From positions 372,001 to 436,000 of the forward strand of contig JAUIFE010000003.1 of assembly GCA_030429565.1 (NCBI GenBank): a stretch of DNA of 64,000 nt. The letters run 5' to 3'. A program made the translations under genes and the position numbers. Source of the stretch: Holophagae bacterium (GTDB lineage Bacteria; Acidobacteriota; Holophagae; Acanthopleuribacterales; Acanthopleuribacteraceae). The notes below the pieces were generated by a model. It had not been told where the DNA came from, did no database searches, and saw only the letters and a list, made by a program, of their open reading frames with translations. Every line of letters starts with the position of its first letter. Positions within the stretch are counted from its first letter, which is position 1. Of this stretch, positions 27,174 through 36,360 are shown one piece after another.

Positions 27174-27927
27174 GAATCCTTGCTCATGTTGAACCCGATT
27201 ACGTTAAGCGGGAGCGCGTCGCTTCGTTTGAGGCATAGCGCGGCCAGGCCGACCTGATGTCGGCTTGAGCGGATGAGTTCGTGCCCGAGGTGCCAACCAG
27301 ACTGGATGGGTGGCCTCGGGCCGAATCATATGCAAAACGTTCTCGGGCACGCCAAAATCGAGCGGAATTCCTCGGCCCGTTCGGACCAACGCAGGGTTGG
27401 TCGGTGCGGACGACTGCAGGACGATTCTTGACGGCAAGAGCGCGGCGCATCGGCCAAGATGCGTCACGCGATAGCGGGGAGCCGTGGTTCAGGCCGTAAA
27501 CCACGGTGAAGAAAGCCCGATATGGTTGGCGGTGCAGACGCACGGCTGCCGGCCCGCGCACCCCAGCCAAAGGTCGTCGTTCCGCCACGGCGGCACGGAG
27601 TCGTCTGTGCCGTTCGAAAGCGGAAAAACGAAAGGTGATGGTGGGATTTGCGAGCGAGAGCAAGCGGGGAGGAAGCCGAGGCATTAAGCTCAGCGGGTCC
27701 GCGGTCGACACACAAAGCGCCGTGCCCTACCACGTTCCATGTCGGTCACTTTCTAAACCGCAAAAACAAGCGTATTTTCGTGAATTTTTTTTAATTTATT
27801 TTTACGTTTTTTAGATGGTTTCTTTTCAATAACTTAAGAGCATGATTTTCCGGGAAGAATGGTGGGCGAAGAAAGGCTGTGGCTCGCAGCAAGGCACTGA
27901 GCGACAGACACGTTGCCCGGGTCAGGC
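27174..27927 (-). other. 750-base gap, no convincing gene
   Basis: Overlapping frames on three phases lack ribosome sites and look like random GC-rich coding shadows. A 10-bp inverted repeat cgtgcccgag/ctcgggcacg occurs near 27284 and 27345. 27770-27830 is strongly AT-rich. Confidence 0.5.
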
Positions 27928-28905
27928 TTACTTAATGTGTCGGAAACTCTCGTCCCAGCGGGTGCGTTTGTGGCCTTCCCAGAACACGCGCACGTAGCTG
28001 AGAATTAAATCCATGCCTTCTTTGGTGTGACTGTTCTCATCTTCCCCGTAACTCCACCAAACGAAATAGCCACGCCCCTGGATCAGCTCAATCGGAACCA
28101 AACCCCATTCACGCGAGTCATAACTGCGGTTGCGATTGTCACCCATCATGGCGTAAAAGCCCTCGGGAATCACGTCGACGGGCGCGTCCTTAAGGCGGTT
28201 CACCAAGCGCTGGTGGGTTTCGGGATCGAGCGGCCGATAGCGTTCGAGAATATTGAGGGTGGCGTTTTTCATTTCCACCAGGCTGTACGAGGTTTCGTGT
28301 GGGTCGTAGTGCTTGCCGTTGCCATAACCGGGTTTGAGCTCGAAATAACCCTTGGGGCGGTAGCCGATGGAAGGGTCGCGGTCGGGGCCCATGTTTTGTC
28401 GTTCTTTGAAGAAGGTATACTTTTCGTCCAAATAGAATCCGTCGATATACACGCGGTCGGACTTCACTTCAAACCTGTCGCCAGGAAGCCCGATACAACG
28501 TTTGATGTAGTCTTGACGGGGATCGCCGGGCCACTTGAACACCACCACGTCGCCACGACGAATATCGCGGTAAGGCAAGAGGCTGCGCTCGATGGGACCC
28601 GCGTTCTTAAACAGAAAGGTGTTGGCGGTCAGGTGGTCGCCGATGAGCAGCGAGTTTTCCATGGAAGGCGTGGGGATTTGGAAATTTTGCCAGACAAAAC
28701 TCTTGAAAAACAACAGGACGCACAATGCAAATAGCAGGATTTCCACCACTTCGCGTGGCACACTCTTTTGGGGAGATACCGGAATCTTGCGTCGCTGGAC
28801 CCGTTGTGCCGGCGCTTGCTCTTGTTCGGGTTGCGCTGTTTCTTGCCGGTTGTCCGGTTGGTTGTCTGCGTAAATTTCCGTCTTTTCCAATCGTTCCCAC
28901 TTCAT
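27928..28905 (-). CDS. lepB: Signal peptidase I
   Basis: LepB removes signal peptides from exported proteins. The 325-residue protein has a Gln/Glu-rich cytoplasmic tail of about 50 residues, one membrane segment (about 53-70), then the catalytic serine S81 in PTPSMENSLLIGD and the general-base lysine K135 in DYIKRCIGLPGD. The C-terminal box GDNRNRSYDSREWG is intact. A long insert between the Lys and the last box is common in large type I enzymes. The ribosome site is weak. Confidence 0.96.
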   Translation of the reverse strand: MKWERLEKTEIYADNQPDNRQETAQPEQEQAPAQRVQRRKIPVSPQKSVPREVVEILLFALCVLLFFKSFVWQNFQIPTPSMENSLLIGDHLTANTFLFKNAGPIERSLLPYRDIRRGDVVVFKWPGDPRQDYIKRCIGLPGDRFEVKSDRVYIDGFYLDEKYTFFKERQNMGPDRDPSIGYRPKGYFELKPGYGNGKHYDPHETSYSLVEMKNATLNILERYRPLDPETHQRLVNRLKDAPVDVIPEGFYAMMGDNRNRSYDSREWGLVPIELIQGRGYFVWWSYGEDENSHTKEGMDLILSYVRVFWEGHKRTRWDESFRHIK

Positions 28906-29105
28906 TCAAAGGTTGTTCGTGAAAAATTGCATTATACCTAAAGTGTGTGAGCGGGGTGGATGCAATCGTCCAAGATGTTGGTACCGACAGGCGCGGGCTA
29001 GGGGCCCTGGCGCCGAGACCGGCGTTTTATCGCCGCTAGGTGTCGTCCTTCAGGTGCTAGTCTGGGTCGTACGCCTTTTCTTACGCCATGCCGGTAAATT
29101 TTCGA

Positions 29106-32100
29106 TCAAGCCGCCGGGGGAAAGTCCACGATGAAGCGCGCGCCTTTCCCTGAGCCGTCGCTTTGGACCTCGATGTGACCGTTCATTTCTTGAATGGCCG
29201 TCGCGCAGTAATGGAGGCCGTACCCGGAGTTTCCGGTTTTGGTGCTGAAGCCCTGGGTAAAGATGCGGGCGACCAGTTCCTTGGGAATACCGGTGCCTTT
29301 GTCGATCACCTCTAAGCGCACGGTTTGGTCGTCCATCACTCGGGTGCGCAGGATGAGGATACGATCTTCGGCTTGTGCGACGGCCGCTTCGACCGCGTTG
29401 TCGATGAGGTGCACCAAAACCTTGGCGAGTTTGCCTTTTTGTAAGGGAATTTTGGGGAGGGTTGCCAAATCGCGAACCACGTTGAATTCGGCGGCATCGA
29501 GGTTGCGCTTCTGAAACTGTAAAACGTTTTCAACCACGGCGTTGAGGTCGAGCATTTGCGCCTCTTCGCTCTGGTCGGCGTAGCGGCGTTGCGATTCAAC
29601 AATGTTGTCGATGCTGGCGAGGTTGCGTTTGAGGCGCGCCATTTCATCTTCCATATGATGCGCCTGTTTTTGCCAGGTCTCTTCGATGCGGTCCCAAGCT
29701 TGCGAGACCATGGTTGCCCGTTCGGACTCAAAGAAGGCGACGAGCGTGCCTTGTTGTTCTTGTTCGCGCAATAGGTTAACCATGCGCCGGTAAAAGTTAA
29801 GTGCCTGGTTCTTGCCGACCAAGGTGCTCATCACTTCGACCGACGTTTTGACGCTGGCCATGGCATTGCCCACGTTGTGCAGCAGGTTTGAGGCGATTTC
29901 GGCCATCCCCGCGCCGTGTGCCGCCTCAAGCAAGCGTTCCTGAGCGTCGAGAATTTGCTGGTTTTTGTGTTGCAGCTCTTCCAGGAAACGGGCCTTGGTC
30001 ACGGCGGAAATGGCGTGCTCGCGCAGGTGGTGCAACTTGAGGTAATCCTTGTGGTCAAAGGCGTCGCTGGTTTCAATGTTCTCCAGCATGAGGAAGCCTT
30101 CGACCACATCCTGAATGCGCACATCCATCACCATGCGCGAGGCCGGGTCATTGCGTTCGGCTCGCGGTTCGATTTTGTACACGCCCAGCAACACCTCTTT
30201 GGTTTGTTCGGTGAATTCGTGCCGAAGCTGATCCTCTTCGAGTTGCGTGCGTCGCAGCGGAATGACGTAGCCCACGTCGGCGACCATTGAAAACACTTTT
30301 TTCTGCTTGCCCTCATCGTATTCTCCGAGGAAAAAGGCGCCACACTGGGCATTGGGCAAAAGGAGCATGGCTTTGTCGAGCAGGGTCGCCAACAGGGCCT
30401 TGAGCGAGACTTCACGGTTAATTTCGCGCACGATTTGTTCGAGGATTTTGAGTTCCTGGTGCTTGTTGCTAAGGTCGGCGGTCCGTTGTTGCACCTTGCG
30501 TTCCAAATCGAGGTTGGTCGCCTGCAATGCCCGGGTTTTGCCGAGCAGTTCCAGGTGAACGCGAATCCTCGCCAGCAATTCCTCGCCTGTGACTGGTTTA
30601 TAGAGGTAGTCGCTGGCGCCGGCGGCGAAACCGCTCATGAGGTCGGGAATCTGGTTTTTGGCGGTCAGCAGAATGATTGGCAGTTGGTTGGCGTCAAACT
30701 TCTTGCGCAGGCGGCGACACACCTCGTAGCCCGACATTTTCGGCATCATCACGTCCAGCAACACCAAGTCGACGTGGCGGCCTTGCTCGAAGCAGGCCAT
30801 CGCCTCCTCGCCGTTGCGGGCCAAGTGAATTTGGTAATGCTGTAGCGAAAGGTGGTTGACCAAAACCTGCAGGTTGATCGGATCGTCGTCGACCAGCAGC
30901 AGGTGATAACCCTGACCGTCGCTGGGATTGACTGGTGGTTCAAACAATTTGGCCAAATGGGGGCGGTCGGCGAGGGCGCCCGACCACTCGTCGCCCAGCA
31001 CGCGCGAACGCTTTTCCCGGTGCAATGGTGTTTCGCTAATCGGCAAGGTGAAGGTGAAGGTGGCGCCGTTTCCTGGCTCGGAGACGAGGGTGAGACGGCC
31101 TTTATGGAGTTTGATTAAGCTGGTGGCAATGGTGAGGCCTAGGCCGGTGCCGCCGTATTCGCGTGAAATGGACCCGTCGGCTTGCGAAAAAGATTCGAAA
31201 ATTCGTTCCTGCTGTTCCGGCGCGATACCGATACCGCTGTCGGCCACGTCGATGACAAGTCGGTCGTCCTCTCGGTGCGCGCTGACACGGACGAAGCCCT
31301 GGTCGGTGAATTTGACGGCGTTACCGACCAGGTTATAGAGAATTTGTAGGATGCGGTTTTCGTCGCCGTGGACCGCGGGCAAGTCGGGAGGCACGGCGTT
31401 AATGAGCTGTAGGTCTTTGGTGCCGACCAGGCTTTTGGTCACGCCTAAAACCACTTCGACGCAGCCGCTTAAATCGACCGGCTGCAAGCTGAGCGGCAGC
31501 TCGCTCGAACGCAGTTTGGAGAAGTCGAGGATGTCGTTGACCAGGTTGGCCAAGCGCCGCCCGCTGGCGGAGACCATTTCCAAGTTCTTGCGCGTGGTGG
31601 CGGTTAAATCGCCGCCCGCCCCGGCGATCAGCGATTCGACAATGCCGATGATGCCGTTTAGCGGCGTGCGCAACTCGTGCGAGGTGTTGGCCAAAAATTC
31701 GTCTTTAAGGCGATCATGGCGTTGCAAGCTTTCGACAACCATGCGTTCCAGGGCCAGTTTGCGGTTTTGGTGGCGTTGGTAGGCCCAGACCACCGAAACC
31801 AAAATCGCCAAGTAAATGCAGTAAGCCCACCATTTTGCCCAAGGTGGCGGAATCACGGTGAGCGCCAAACCCGTGCCTGCCTCATTCCACACGCCGTCGT
31901 TGTTGGCACCCCGCACCATGAAGCGGTAGGCGCCGGGATCGAGGTTGGTGTAGGTGGCCTCGAGCTGGTTCGACACTTCGACCCAGTCGCGGTCAAAACC
32001 CTCGAGTTTGTAGGCGTAGCGGTTTTTTTCGGGCGCGTTGAAATCGAGCGCGGCGAAGCGGAAACTAATCACCGAATCGTCGTGCTGAATGGTGATCGCT

Positions 32101-34271
32101 TCGGTGATGTGAATGGGCTGTGGTAACGGCATACTTTCGTTGAATACGCGGAAATCGGTGATGACCAGGCTGGGTCGATTGGGGTTGTCGACGACTTGTG
32201 CCGATAAAAAGGCGTTAAAGCCGTTGTTGCCGCCGAAAAAGACGCGCCCGAAACTGTCGCGGGCGGCGGTTTGCGCGGTGAAACCCGAATCGAGCAAGCC
32301 GTCGTATCGGTCGTAATTGCGCACCGCACCCGTGCGGGGGTCTAGGCGCGTGACCGACTGTTCCGTGCTCAGCCAAATATAATGATCTTCCTCAATAATG
32401 GCGTAGATGTTGTCATTGGGTAAGCCGTCGCGCGTGCGGTACTTGGTAAATACCGCTTGGCTGGGATCGCTGTCGAGATTGTCGAGCCGGTTGAGGCCGC
32501 CGCCGTACGTTCCGACCCACAGTCGTTGCTGCGAATCGATAAACAGCGGCCGCACAAAGTCTTGGCTAATGCTTTCCGGTCGCGCGTCGCTGTGGCGAAA
32601 GTGGGTAAAACGCTGCGTGTAGGGATTAAGCCGGTTGAGACCGCCGCCGACCGTGCTGATCCACAGTTGGCCGTCCTCGTCTTCGACGATGTCGTTGCAG
32701 CCGGTGCCGCCCAAGGCGTCGGGTCGTTTGTCCTGTGGTGGAAAGTACTTGAGTTTATCGGTTTTGGGCAGGTAACGCACCAACCCGCCCGACGATGCGA
32801 TCCAGATTATTTTTTGGCGATCCTCGAGGATGGCGCGCACCGTTCCGGCCGGCAAGCGGTCGCGCCCCAGTTGCAACACCATCTTGCCGCTGTCCGGGTT
32901 CAACACCGAAATGCCGCGTTCAAAGGTCCCGATCCAAATGAAACCGCGGTGGTCCGGCGTTAGCGTGTAAATGCGGTCGTCACACAAACTGGTGGGATCG
33001 TCGGGGCGGTGGCGGTAAAACTGGTGGCGGCCCTCGTCGAAATCCCATTTAATCAATCCACCGACACTGCCAATCCAGACTTGGTTCTTTGCGTCGACCG
33101 TGAGGGCGTTGACGCGGTTGTGGACGAGGTCGGTCGGCGCGTAACCGGCAATGCGGTGGTGGCTGAACTTGGTCGGTCGCAATTTATTGAGCCCACCCGT
33201 GCGCGTGCCCACCCAATAAACGCCGGACGCGTCGTTGAGAATGGCGCGGATATCGTTTTGACTGAGGCTTTTGAGATCAAACGGGCTGTGCGCAAATTGT
33301 TCGAAATAGGCTGCTTTGCCGCTGCGCGCCGGATGGTAGCGAAACAAGCCGTGCATAATGGTTCCGACCCAAATTTGCCGCTGAAAATCCTCGTAGATGC
33401 AGGTAATCACCTCGCGTTGCAGCGGGTGCAGGGCGGCCGGATCGGCCGTGCTTGCGGGCAAATAGGGAATGGTGCGGCCGTTTTCGGGGTCAAACAAATC
33501 GAGGCCGACCTCGGTACCGAGCCACATCAAGCCGTCGCTGTCGCTGAGCAATTGGCGCACTTTGTTGTCGCGAATGGTGGTTGGATCCTTTGGGTCGTGA
33601 AAAAAGCGGGTAAAGCCGTCGTCCTCGTCGAGGCGGTTGAGGCCCGCCGTCGTCGCCACCCAAATACGGCCGTTTTGATCTTCGGCAATACTCCACACGC
33701 GGTTGTGGCTCAGCGAGCGTGGTCTGGCGGGGTCGTGCAAGTATCGGGTGAAGCGGCCGCTTTCGGGATGAAAGCGGTTGAGGCCGCCTTTGTTGGTGCC
33801 CACCCAAATGCGGTCACGGCTGTCGCGAAAAACCGTTTGCACCAAATCGCTGCTAAGGCTGTGCGGATCGTCGGCATGGTGCACGAAGTGTTCGAAGGTC
33901 TCCTGACGCGGGTCGAAGCGGTTGAGCCCGCCGCCCCAGGTGCCGACCCAGAGGATGCCGTGGCTGTCGAATTCCATGCTGGACACACTGTTGGTGCGCA
34001 AGCTATTGGGATTTTCCGGTGAGTGCTGGTAGACCAGCGTTTGGTGTCCGTCGTAGCGGTTGAGGCCGTTTTGGGTCCCGAACCACAAAAAACCCATAGG
34101 CCCCTGGCGAATCGTGTAAATCGTGGAGTGCGACAAACCCATTTCGTGCTGGATGCGCGTGATATCGAAACGGCGACCCGCCGCCGCATTGTCCTGGGCG
34201 AACAACGCCGTGGCCAAAAGCGTCCACAGCACCACGAGGGCTGTTTTGTTTACGATGTGCCGAGATACCAT
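29106..34271 (-). CDS. Giant hybrid sensor: beta-propeller, histidine kinase, receiver, GAF-like region, second histidine kinase
   Basis: The 1721-residue protein starts with a signal or anchor (LVVLWTLLATALFA). Residues of about 30-725 are two-component regulator propeller repeats of the G-x-L-W-V-G-T type, likely two propellers. A Y_Y_Y domain (to about 800) and a membrane helix near 810-830 follow. The first kinase has phospho-acceptor H865 (NTSHELRTPLNG), an N box ILYNLVGNAVKFT and GTGLGL. A receiver domain has D1173 (LLDVMMPKMSG). After a coiled coil and GAF-like region comes a second dimerisation motif with H1465 (SNLLHNVGNAMASV) and a second ATPase (LVHLIDNAVEAA, GYGLHYC). The sensed ligand is unknown. 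It stands alone, so the output is probably through a distant regulator. Confidence 0.93.
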   Translation of the reverse strand: MVSRHIVNKTALVVLWTLLATALFAQDNAAAGRRFDITRIQHEMGLSHSTIYTIRQGPMGFLWFGTQNGLNRYDGHQTLVYQHSPENPNSLRTNSVSSMEFDSHGILWVGTWGGGLNRFDPRQETFEHFVHHADDPHSLSSDLVQTVFRDSRDRIWVGTNKGGLNRFHPESGRFTRYLHDPARPRSLSHNRVWSIAEDQNGRIWVATTAGLNRLDEDDGFTRFFHDPKDPTTIRDNKVRQLLSDSDGLMWLGTEVGLDLFDPENGRTIPYLPASTADPAALHPLQREVITCIYEDFQRQIWVGTIMHGLFRYHPARSGKAAYFEQFAHSPFDLKSLSQNDIRAILNDASGVYWVGTRTGGLNKLRPTKFSHHRIAGYAPTDLVHNRVNALTVDAKNQVWIGSVGGLIKWDFDEGRHQFYRHRPDDPTSLCDDRIYTLTPDHRGFIWIGTFERGISVLNPDSGKMVLQLGRDRLPAGTVRAILEDRQKIIWIASSGGLVRYLPKTDKLKYFPPQDKRPDALGGTGCNDIVEDEDGQLWISTVGGGLNRLNPYTQRFTHFRHSDARPESISQDFVRPLFIDSQQRLWVGTYGGGLNRLDNLDSDPSQAVFTKYRTRDGLPNDNIYAIIEEDHYIWLSTEQSVTRLDPRTGAVRNYDRYDGLLDSGFTAQTAARDSFGRVFFGGNNGFNAFLSAQVVDNPNRPSLVITDFRVFNESMPLPQPIHITEAITIQHDDSVISFRFAALDFNAPEKNRYAYKLEGFDRDWVEVSNQLEATYTNLDPGAYRFMVRGANNDGVWNEAGTGLALTVIPPPWAKWWAYCIYLAILVSVVWAYQRHQNRKLALERMVVESLQRHDRLKDEFLANTSHELRTPLNGIIGIVESLIAGAGGDLTATTRKNLEMVSASGRRLANLVNDILDFSKLRSSELPLSLQPVDLSGCVEVVLGVTKSLVGTKDLQLINAVPPDLPAVHGDENRILQILYNLVGNAVKFTDQGFVRVSAHREDDRLVIDVADSGIGIAPEQQERIFESFSQADGSISREYGGTGLGLTIATSLIKLHKGRLTLVSEPGNGATFTFTLPISETPLHREKRSRVLGDEWSGALADRPHLAKLFEPPVNPSDGQGYHLLLVDDDPINLQVLVNHLSLQHYQIHLARNGEEAMACFEQGRHVDLVLLDVMMPKMSGYEVCRRLRKKFDANQLPIILLTAKNQIPDLMSGFAAGASDYLYKPVTGEELLARIRVHLELLGKTRALQATNLDLERKVQQRTADLSNKHQELKILEQIVREINREVSLKALLATLLDKAMLLLPNAQCGAFFLGEYDEGKQKKVFSMVADVGYVIPLRRTQLEEDQLRHEFTEQTKEVLLGVYKIEPRAERNDPASRMVMDVRIQDVVEGFLMLENIETSDAFDHKDYLKLHHLREHAISAVTKARFLEELQHKNQQILDAQERLLEAAHGAGMAEIASNLLHNVGNAMASVKTSVEVMSTLVGKNQALNFYRRMVNLLREQEQQGTLVAFFESERATMVSQAWDRIEETWQKQAHHMEDEMARLKRNLASIDNIVESQRRYADQSEEAQMLDLNAVVENVLQFQKRNLDAAEFNVVRDLATLPKIPLQKGKLAKVLVHLIDNAVEAAVAQAEDRILILRTRVMDDQTVRLEVIDKGTGIPKELVARIFTQGFSTKTGNSGYGLHYCATAIQEMNGHIEVQSDGSGKGARFIVDFPPAA

Positions 34272-34908
34272 GCAGCTTTCCCGGTAACCGCCGGCGCAGT
34301 CGCCGTCAGCGGTTACCCGATTGAGTTCGAGGATGAGGCCGAGGCGCGCGCGGCGCCGGCGCTCGGGAGCGACCTTTCACCACCAGCCGGCGCAAGCGGG
34401 CACAAGCGTGAAGGAAAAGGTGTCGTGGGTATACTTTGCATTCTACCTGAATCGACCACCGGACGTCTGTGGCGAATCCCGAGGATTTGCCGGATAATCG
34501 CCATACGTCGTCGATTTGCGGGCATCTTTGCCTGAGACTCACACGAGGTAAGGCTTGGCGGCGTAGACGAACGGTCTGTTGCGCTGCAACATCTCGTAAA
34601 GATGCCCGTCCTTTATGGCAGGACACGACGGGCGCGGTGCCGGTGTCCTTTTTAACGGGTTGCACAGCAACTTTTCGAACCATGGTACCCACCCGAATCG
34701 CTCCGTTTCGCTGAGAACCTTCCGTCGCCATTCCTCGTTGAATGCAATCAACCGGACCGATGCGCGCTGTTTTCGGCGTTTGGGTGCGCGAGATGGTTGC
34801 GGGCCTTGGCGTTTTGCATTAATGTCAACCTGTTTTGCCCGCACGACGCCAAACTCACGCGCCGCCGCGTGCGATCTCCGGTACATCGAGCTTTTTTGGA
34901 GGCATTTT
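34272..34908 (+). other. Gap between divergent sensor and cyclophilin genes
   Basis: Besides repeat copy B no gene is supported. Long frames on the minus strand here continue as shadows of the cyclophilin gene. Promoters of both flanking genes must lie here. Confidence 0.5.
34551..34715 (-). repeat. Dispersed intergenic repeat, copy B
   Basis: Copy B shares with copy C the blocks cttggcggcg (34554), tctgttg and tgcaacatctcgtaaagatg (34585-34604, two differences from C), and a distal cgaatcgctccgttt block near 34696-34710. Minus-strand translation gives GHLYEMLQRNRPFVYAAKPY, matching EHFHEMLQPNRSRNFAAKKH of copy C. The core TGTTG-CAACA palindrome is kept. Confidence 0.6.
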
Positions 34909-35649
34909 ATGTTGCATTTACCCCACACCACGACTCGGGTCGGCCTGCGTTTGGTTTCGGCCGTTTTATTCCTGGGCCTTTTGGCTGTTGCGCCTACGCT
35001 CAGCGCCGCCGATGACAAAGCGCCCGCCGAAAGCGCCGATGCTTTGGCGGCCCTGTCGCCCGCCAAAGCCGTCGCTCAAGCGCCGGAAACCTTTCGTGTC
35101 CGCTTTGAAACCACCGCGGGCAACTTCGAGGTCGATATCACCCGTGCTTGGGCGCCCCTGGGGGCCGACCGTTTTTATAACTTAGTGAAAATCGGCTATT
35201 TTACGGATGTTGCTTTTTACCGCGTCATCGAAGGTTTTATGGTTCAGTTTGGCTTCCATGGCGATCCCAAGGTCAACGAAATGTGGTTCGTCGCCGGCAT
35301 GCGCGACGATCCCGTCACGCAGAGCAACCAACCCGGTATGTTGACCTTTGCCAATCGCGGTCGCAACACCCGCACCACCCAGCTTTTCATTAACACCGCT
35401 GACAACAGTTATCTCGACGGCATGGGTTTCGCGCCTTTTGGCAAAATCGTCGGTGACGGCATGACCGTTGTCAGCAAGCTTTATGGTGGTTATGGCGAAG
35501 GTGCACCGATGGGTTCCGGCCCCAACCAAATGTTGCTGCAGAAACAAGGCAATACGTACCTGCGCGAAAAATTCCCCGAACTCTCCTACATTAAAAAGGC
35601 GGTTCTGGTTACGGCGTCCGGCGACAAAGCCGCCGCGGCCGGCAAATAA
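34909..35649 (+). CDS. Periplasmic cyclophilin-type peptidyl-prolyl isomerase
   Basis: The 246-residue protein has a signal peptide (LRLVSAVLFLGLLAVAPTLSAA) and a cyclophilin domain from about residue 60. The domain includes FYRVIEGFMVQFGFHGDP, GMLTFANRGRNTRTTQLFIN and FAPFGKIVGDGM, holding the usual active-site Arg and Phe. It speeds proline isomerisation during folding in the periplasm. The start follows GGAGG by seven bases, much later than the first in-frame ATG. EF-P follows after 36 bases, perhaps on one transcript. Confidence 0.93.
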   Translation: MLHLPHTTTRVGLRLVSAVLFLGLLAVAPTLSAADDKAPAESADALAALSPAKAVAQAPETFRVRFETTAGNFEVDITRAWAPLGADRFYNLVKIGYFTDVAFYRVIEGFMVQFGFHGDPKVNEMWFVAGMRDDPVTQSNQPGMLTFANRGRNTRTTQLFINTADNSYLDGMGFAPFGKIVGDGMTVVSKLYGGYGEGAPMGSGPNQMLLQKQGNTYLREKFPELSYIKKAVLVTASGDKAAAAGK

Positions 35650-35685
35650 CAATCCGGGCCGCGAGCCCAACCCGTGAGGTGTTTT

Positions 35686-36255
35686 TTGATTTCTACCAAC
35701 GACTTTAAAAAAGGTTTGCGTTTCGAGCATGAAGGCGCCCCGTGGCAGATTATGGAACACACCGTTCATAATCCCAGTGCGCGCGGTGCCGCCACCCTGG
35801 TCAAAGTCAAAGCCCGTAACTTGGTCACCAACCAGGTGTTACAGAAGTCTTTTAAATCGGGCGACATGTTTGAAGAACCCGACTTGAACAAGTTAGAGGT
35901 GCAGTTCCTTTACGAGGAAGGCGATGATCTCGTATTTATGGATCGCGAGACCTACGAACAGCACAATGTTCCCAAGGAGCGTTTTGGCGACAGTTTGCCT
36001 TGGATGACCGACGGCTTCGAATTGGACCTGTTGCAATACAACGGCGAAATTATCAGCATCGACTTGCCCAAGTCGGTCTTGATCACGATCACTTCCGTCG
36101 AGCAAGGCGCCAAAGGCGACACCGCTTCCGGGAAGGTTATGTCACGCGGCGTGCTCGAAAACGGGGTAGAGCTGCAGGTGCCCACTTTTATCAAAGAAGG
36201 CAGCACGGTAAAGGTCGACCCTTCCACCAACACTTACCTGGGTCGCGAAAGCTAA
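35686..36255 (+). CDS. efp: Elongation factor P
   Basis: EF-P relieves ribosome stalling at polyproline. The 189-residue length fits a TTG start at 35686 (product begins MISTNDFKKGL), with GAGGTG five bases upstream; a GTG four codons earlier is less likely. Three beta domains are recognisable, ending KVDPSTNTYLGRES. The tip loop reads NPSARGAATLVKVK: no lysine stands at the EpmA-modified position, and an Arg sits near the site that EarP modifies in other species, though with one residue of offset. No modification enzyme gene is nearby. Confidence 0.95.
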   Translation: MISTNDFKKGLRFEHEGAPWQIMEHTVHNPSARGAATLVKVKARNLVTNQVLQKSFKSGDMFEEPDLNKLEVQFLYEEGDDLVFMDRETYEQHNVPKERFGDSLPWMTDGFELDLLQYNGEIISIDLPKSVLITITSVEQGAKGDTASGKVMSRGVLENGVELQVPTFIKEGSTVKVDPSTNTYLGRES

Positions 36256-36275
36256 ACAACCCCATTTGAACACAC

Positions 36276-36317
36276 AAAGGATCCTCGCGACGCTGTCGCC
36301 GGGATCCTTTTGTTTTT
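36276..36317 (+). terminator. Rho-independent terminator after efp
   Basis: Outer stem AAAGGATCC (36276-36284) pairs with GGATCCTTT (36302-36310), with an inner GC-rich hairpin, followed by TGTTTTT. Confidence 0.8.
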
Positions 36318-36360
36318 GGGGCACGCCTGCACGGTGTGACCCGGGTGTTCTTCGCTTTGC

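Noticed and set aside
27199-27711. 170-codon minus-strand frame in the gap before lepB
   Set aside because: Competing frames of similar length overlap it on both strands, the sequence is Arg/Pro/Ser-rich as expected from random GC-rich DNA, and no ribosome site is present.
33009-34022. 337-codon plus-strand frame inside the sensor gene
   Set aside because: It lies wholly within the propeller repeats of the minus-strand sensor, whose repeated G-W-G-T codons create the frame.
34539-35066. 175-codon minus-strand frame across the cyclophilin start
   Set aside because: Its first half is antisense to the cyclophilin gene; only its end matches the dispersed repeat, which is reported separately.
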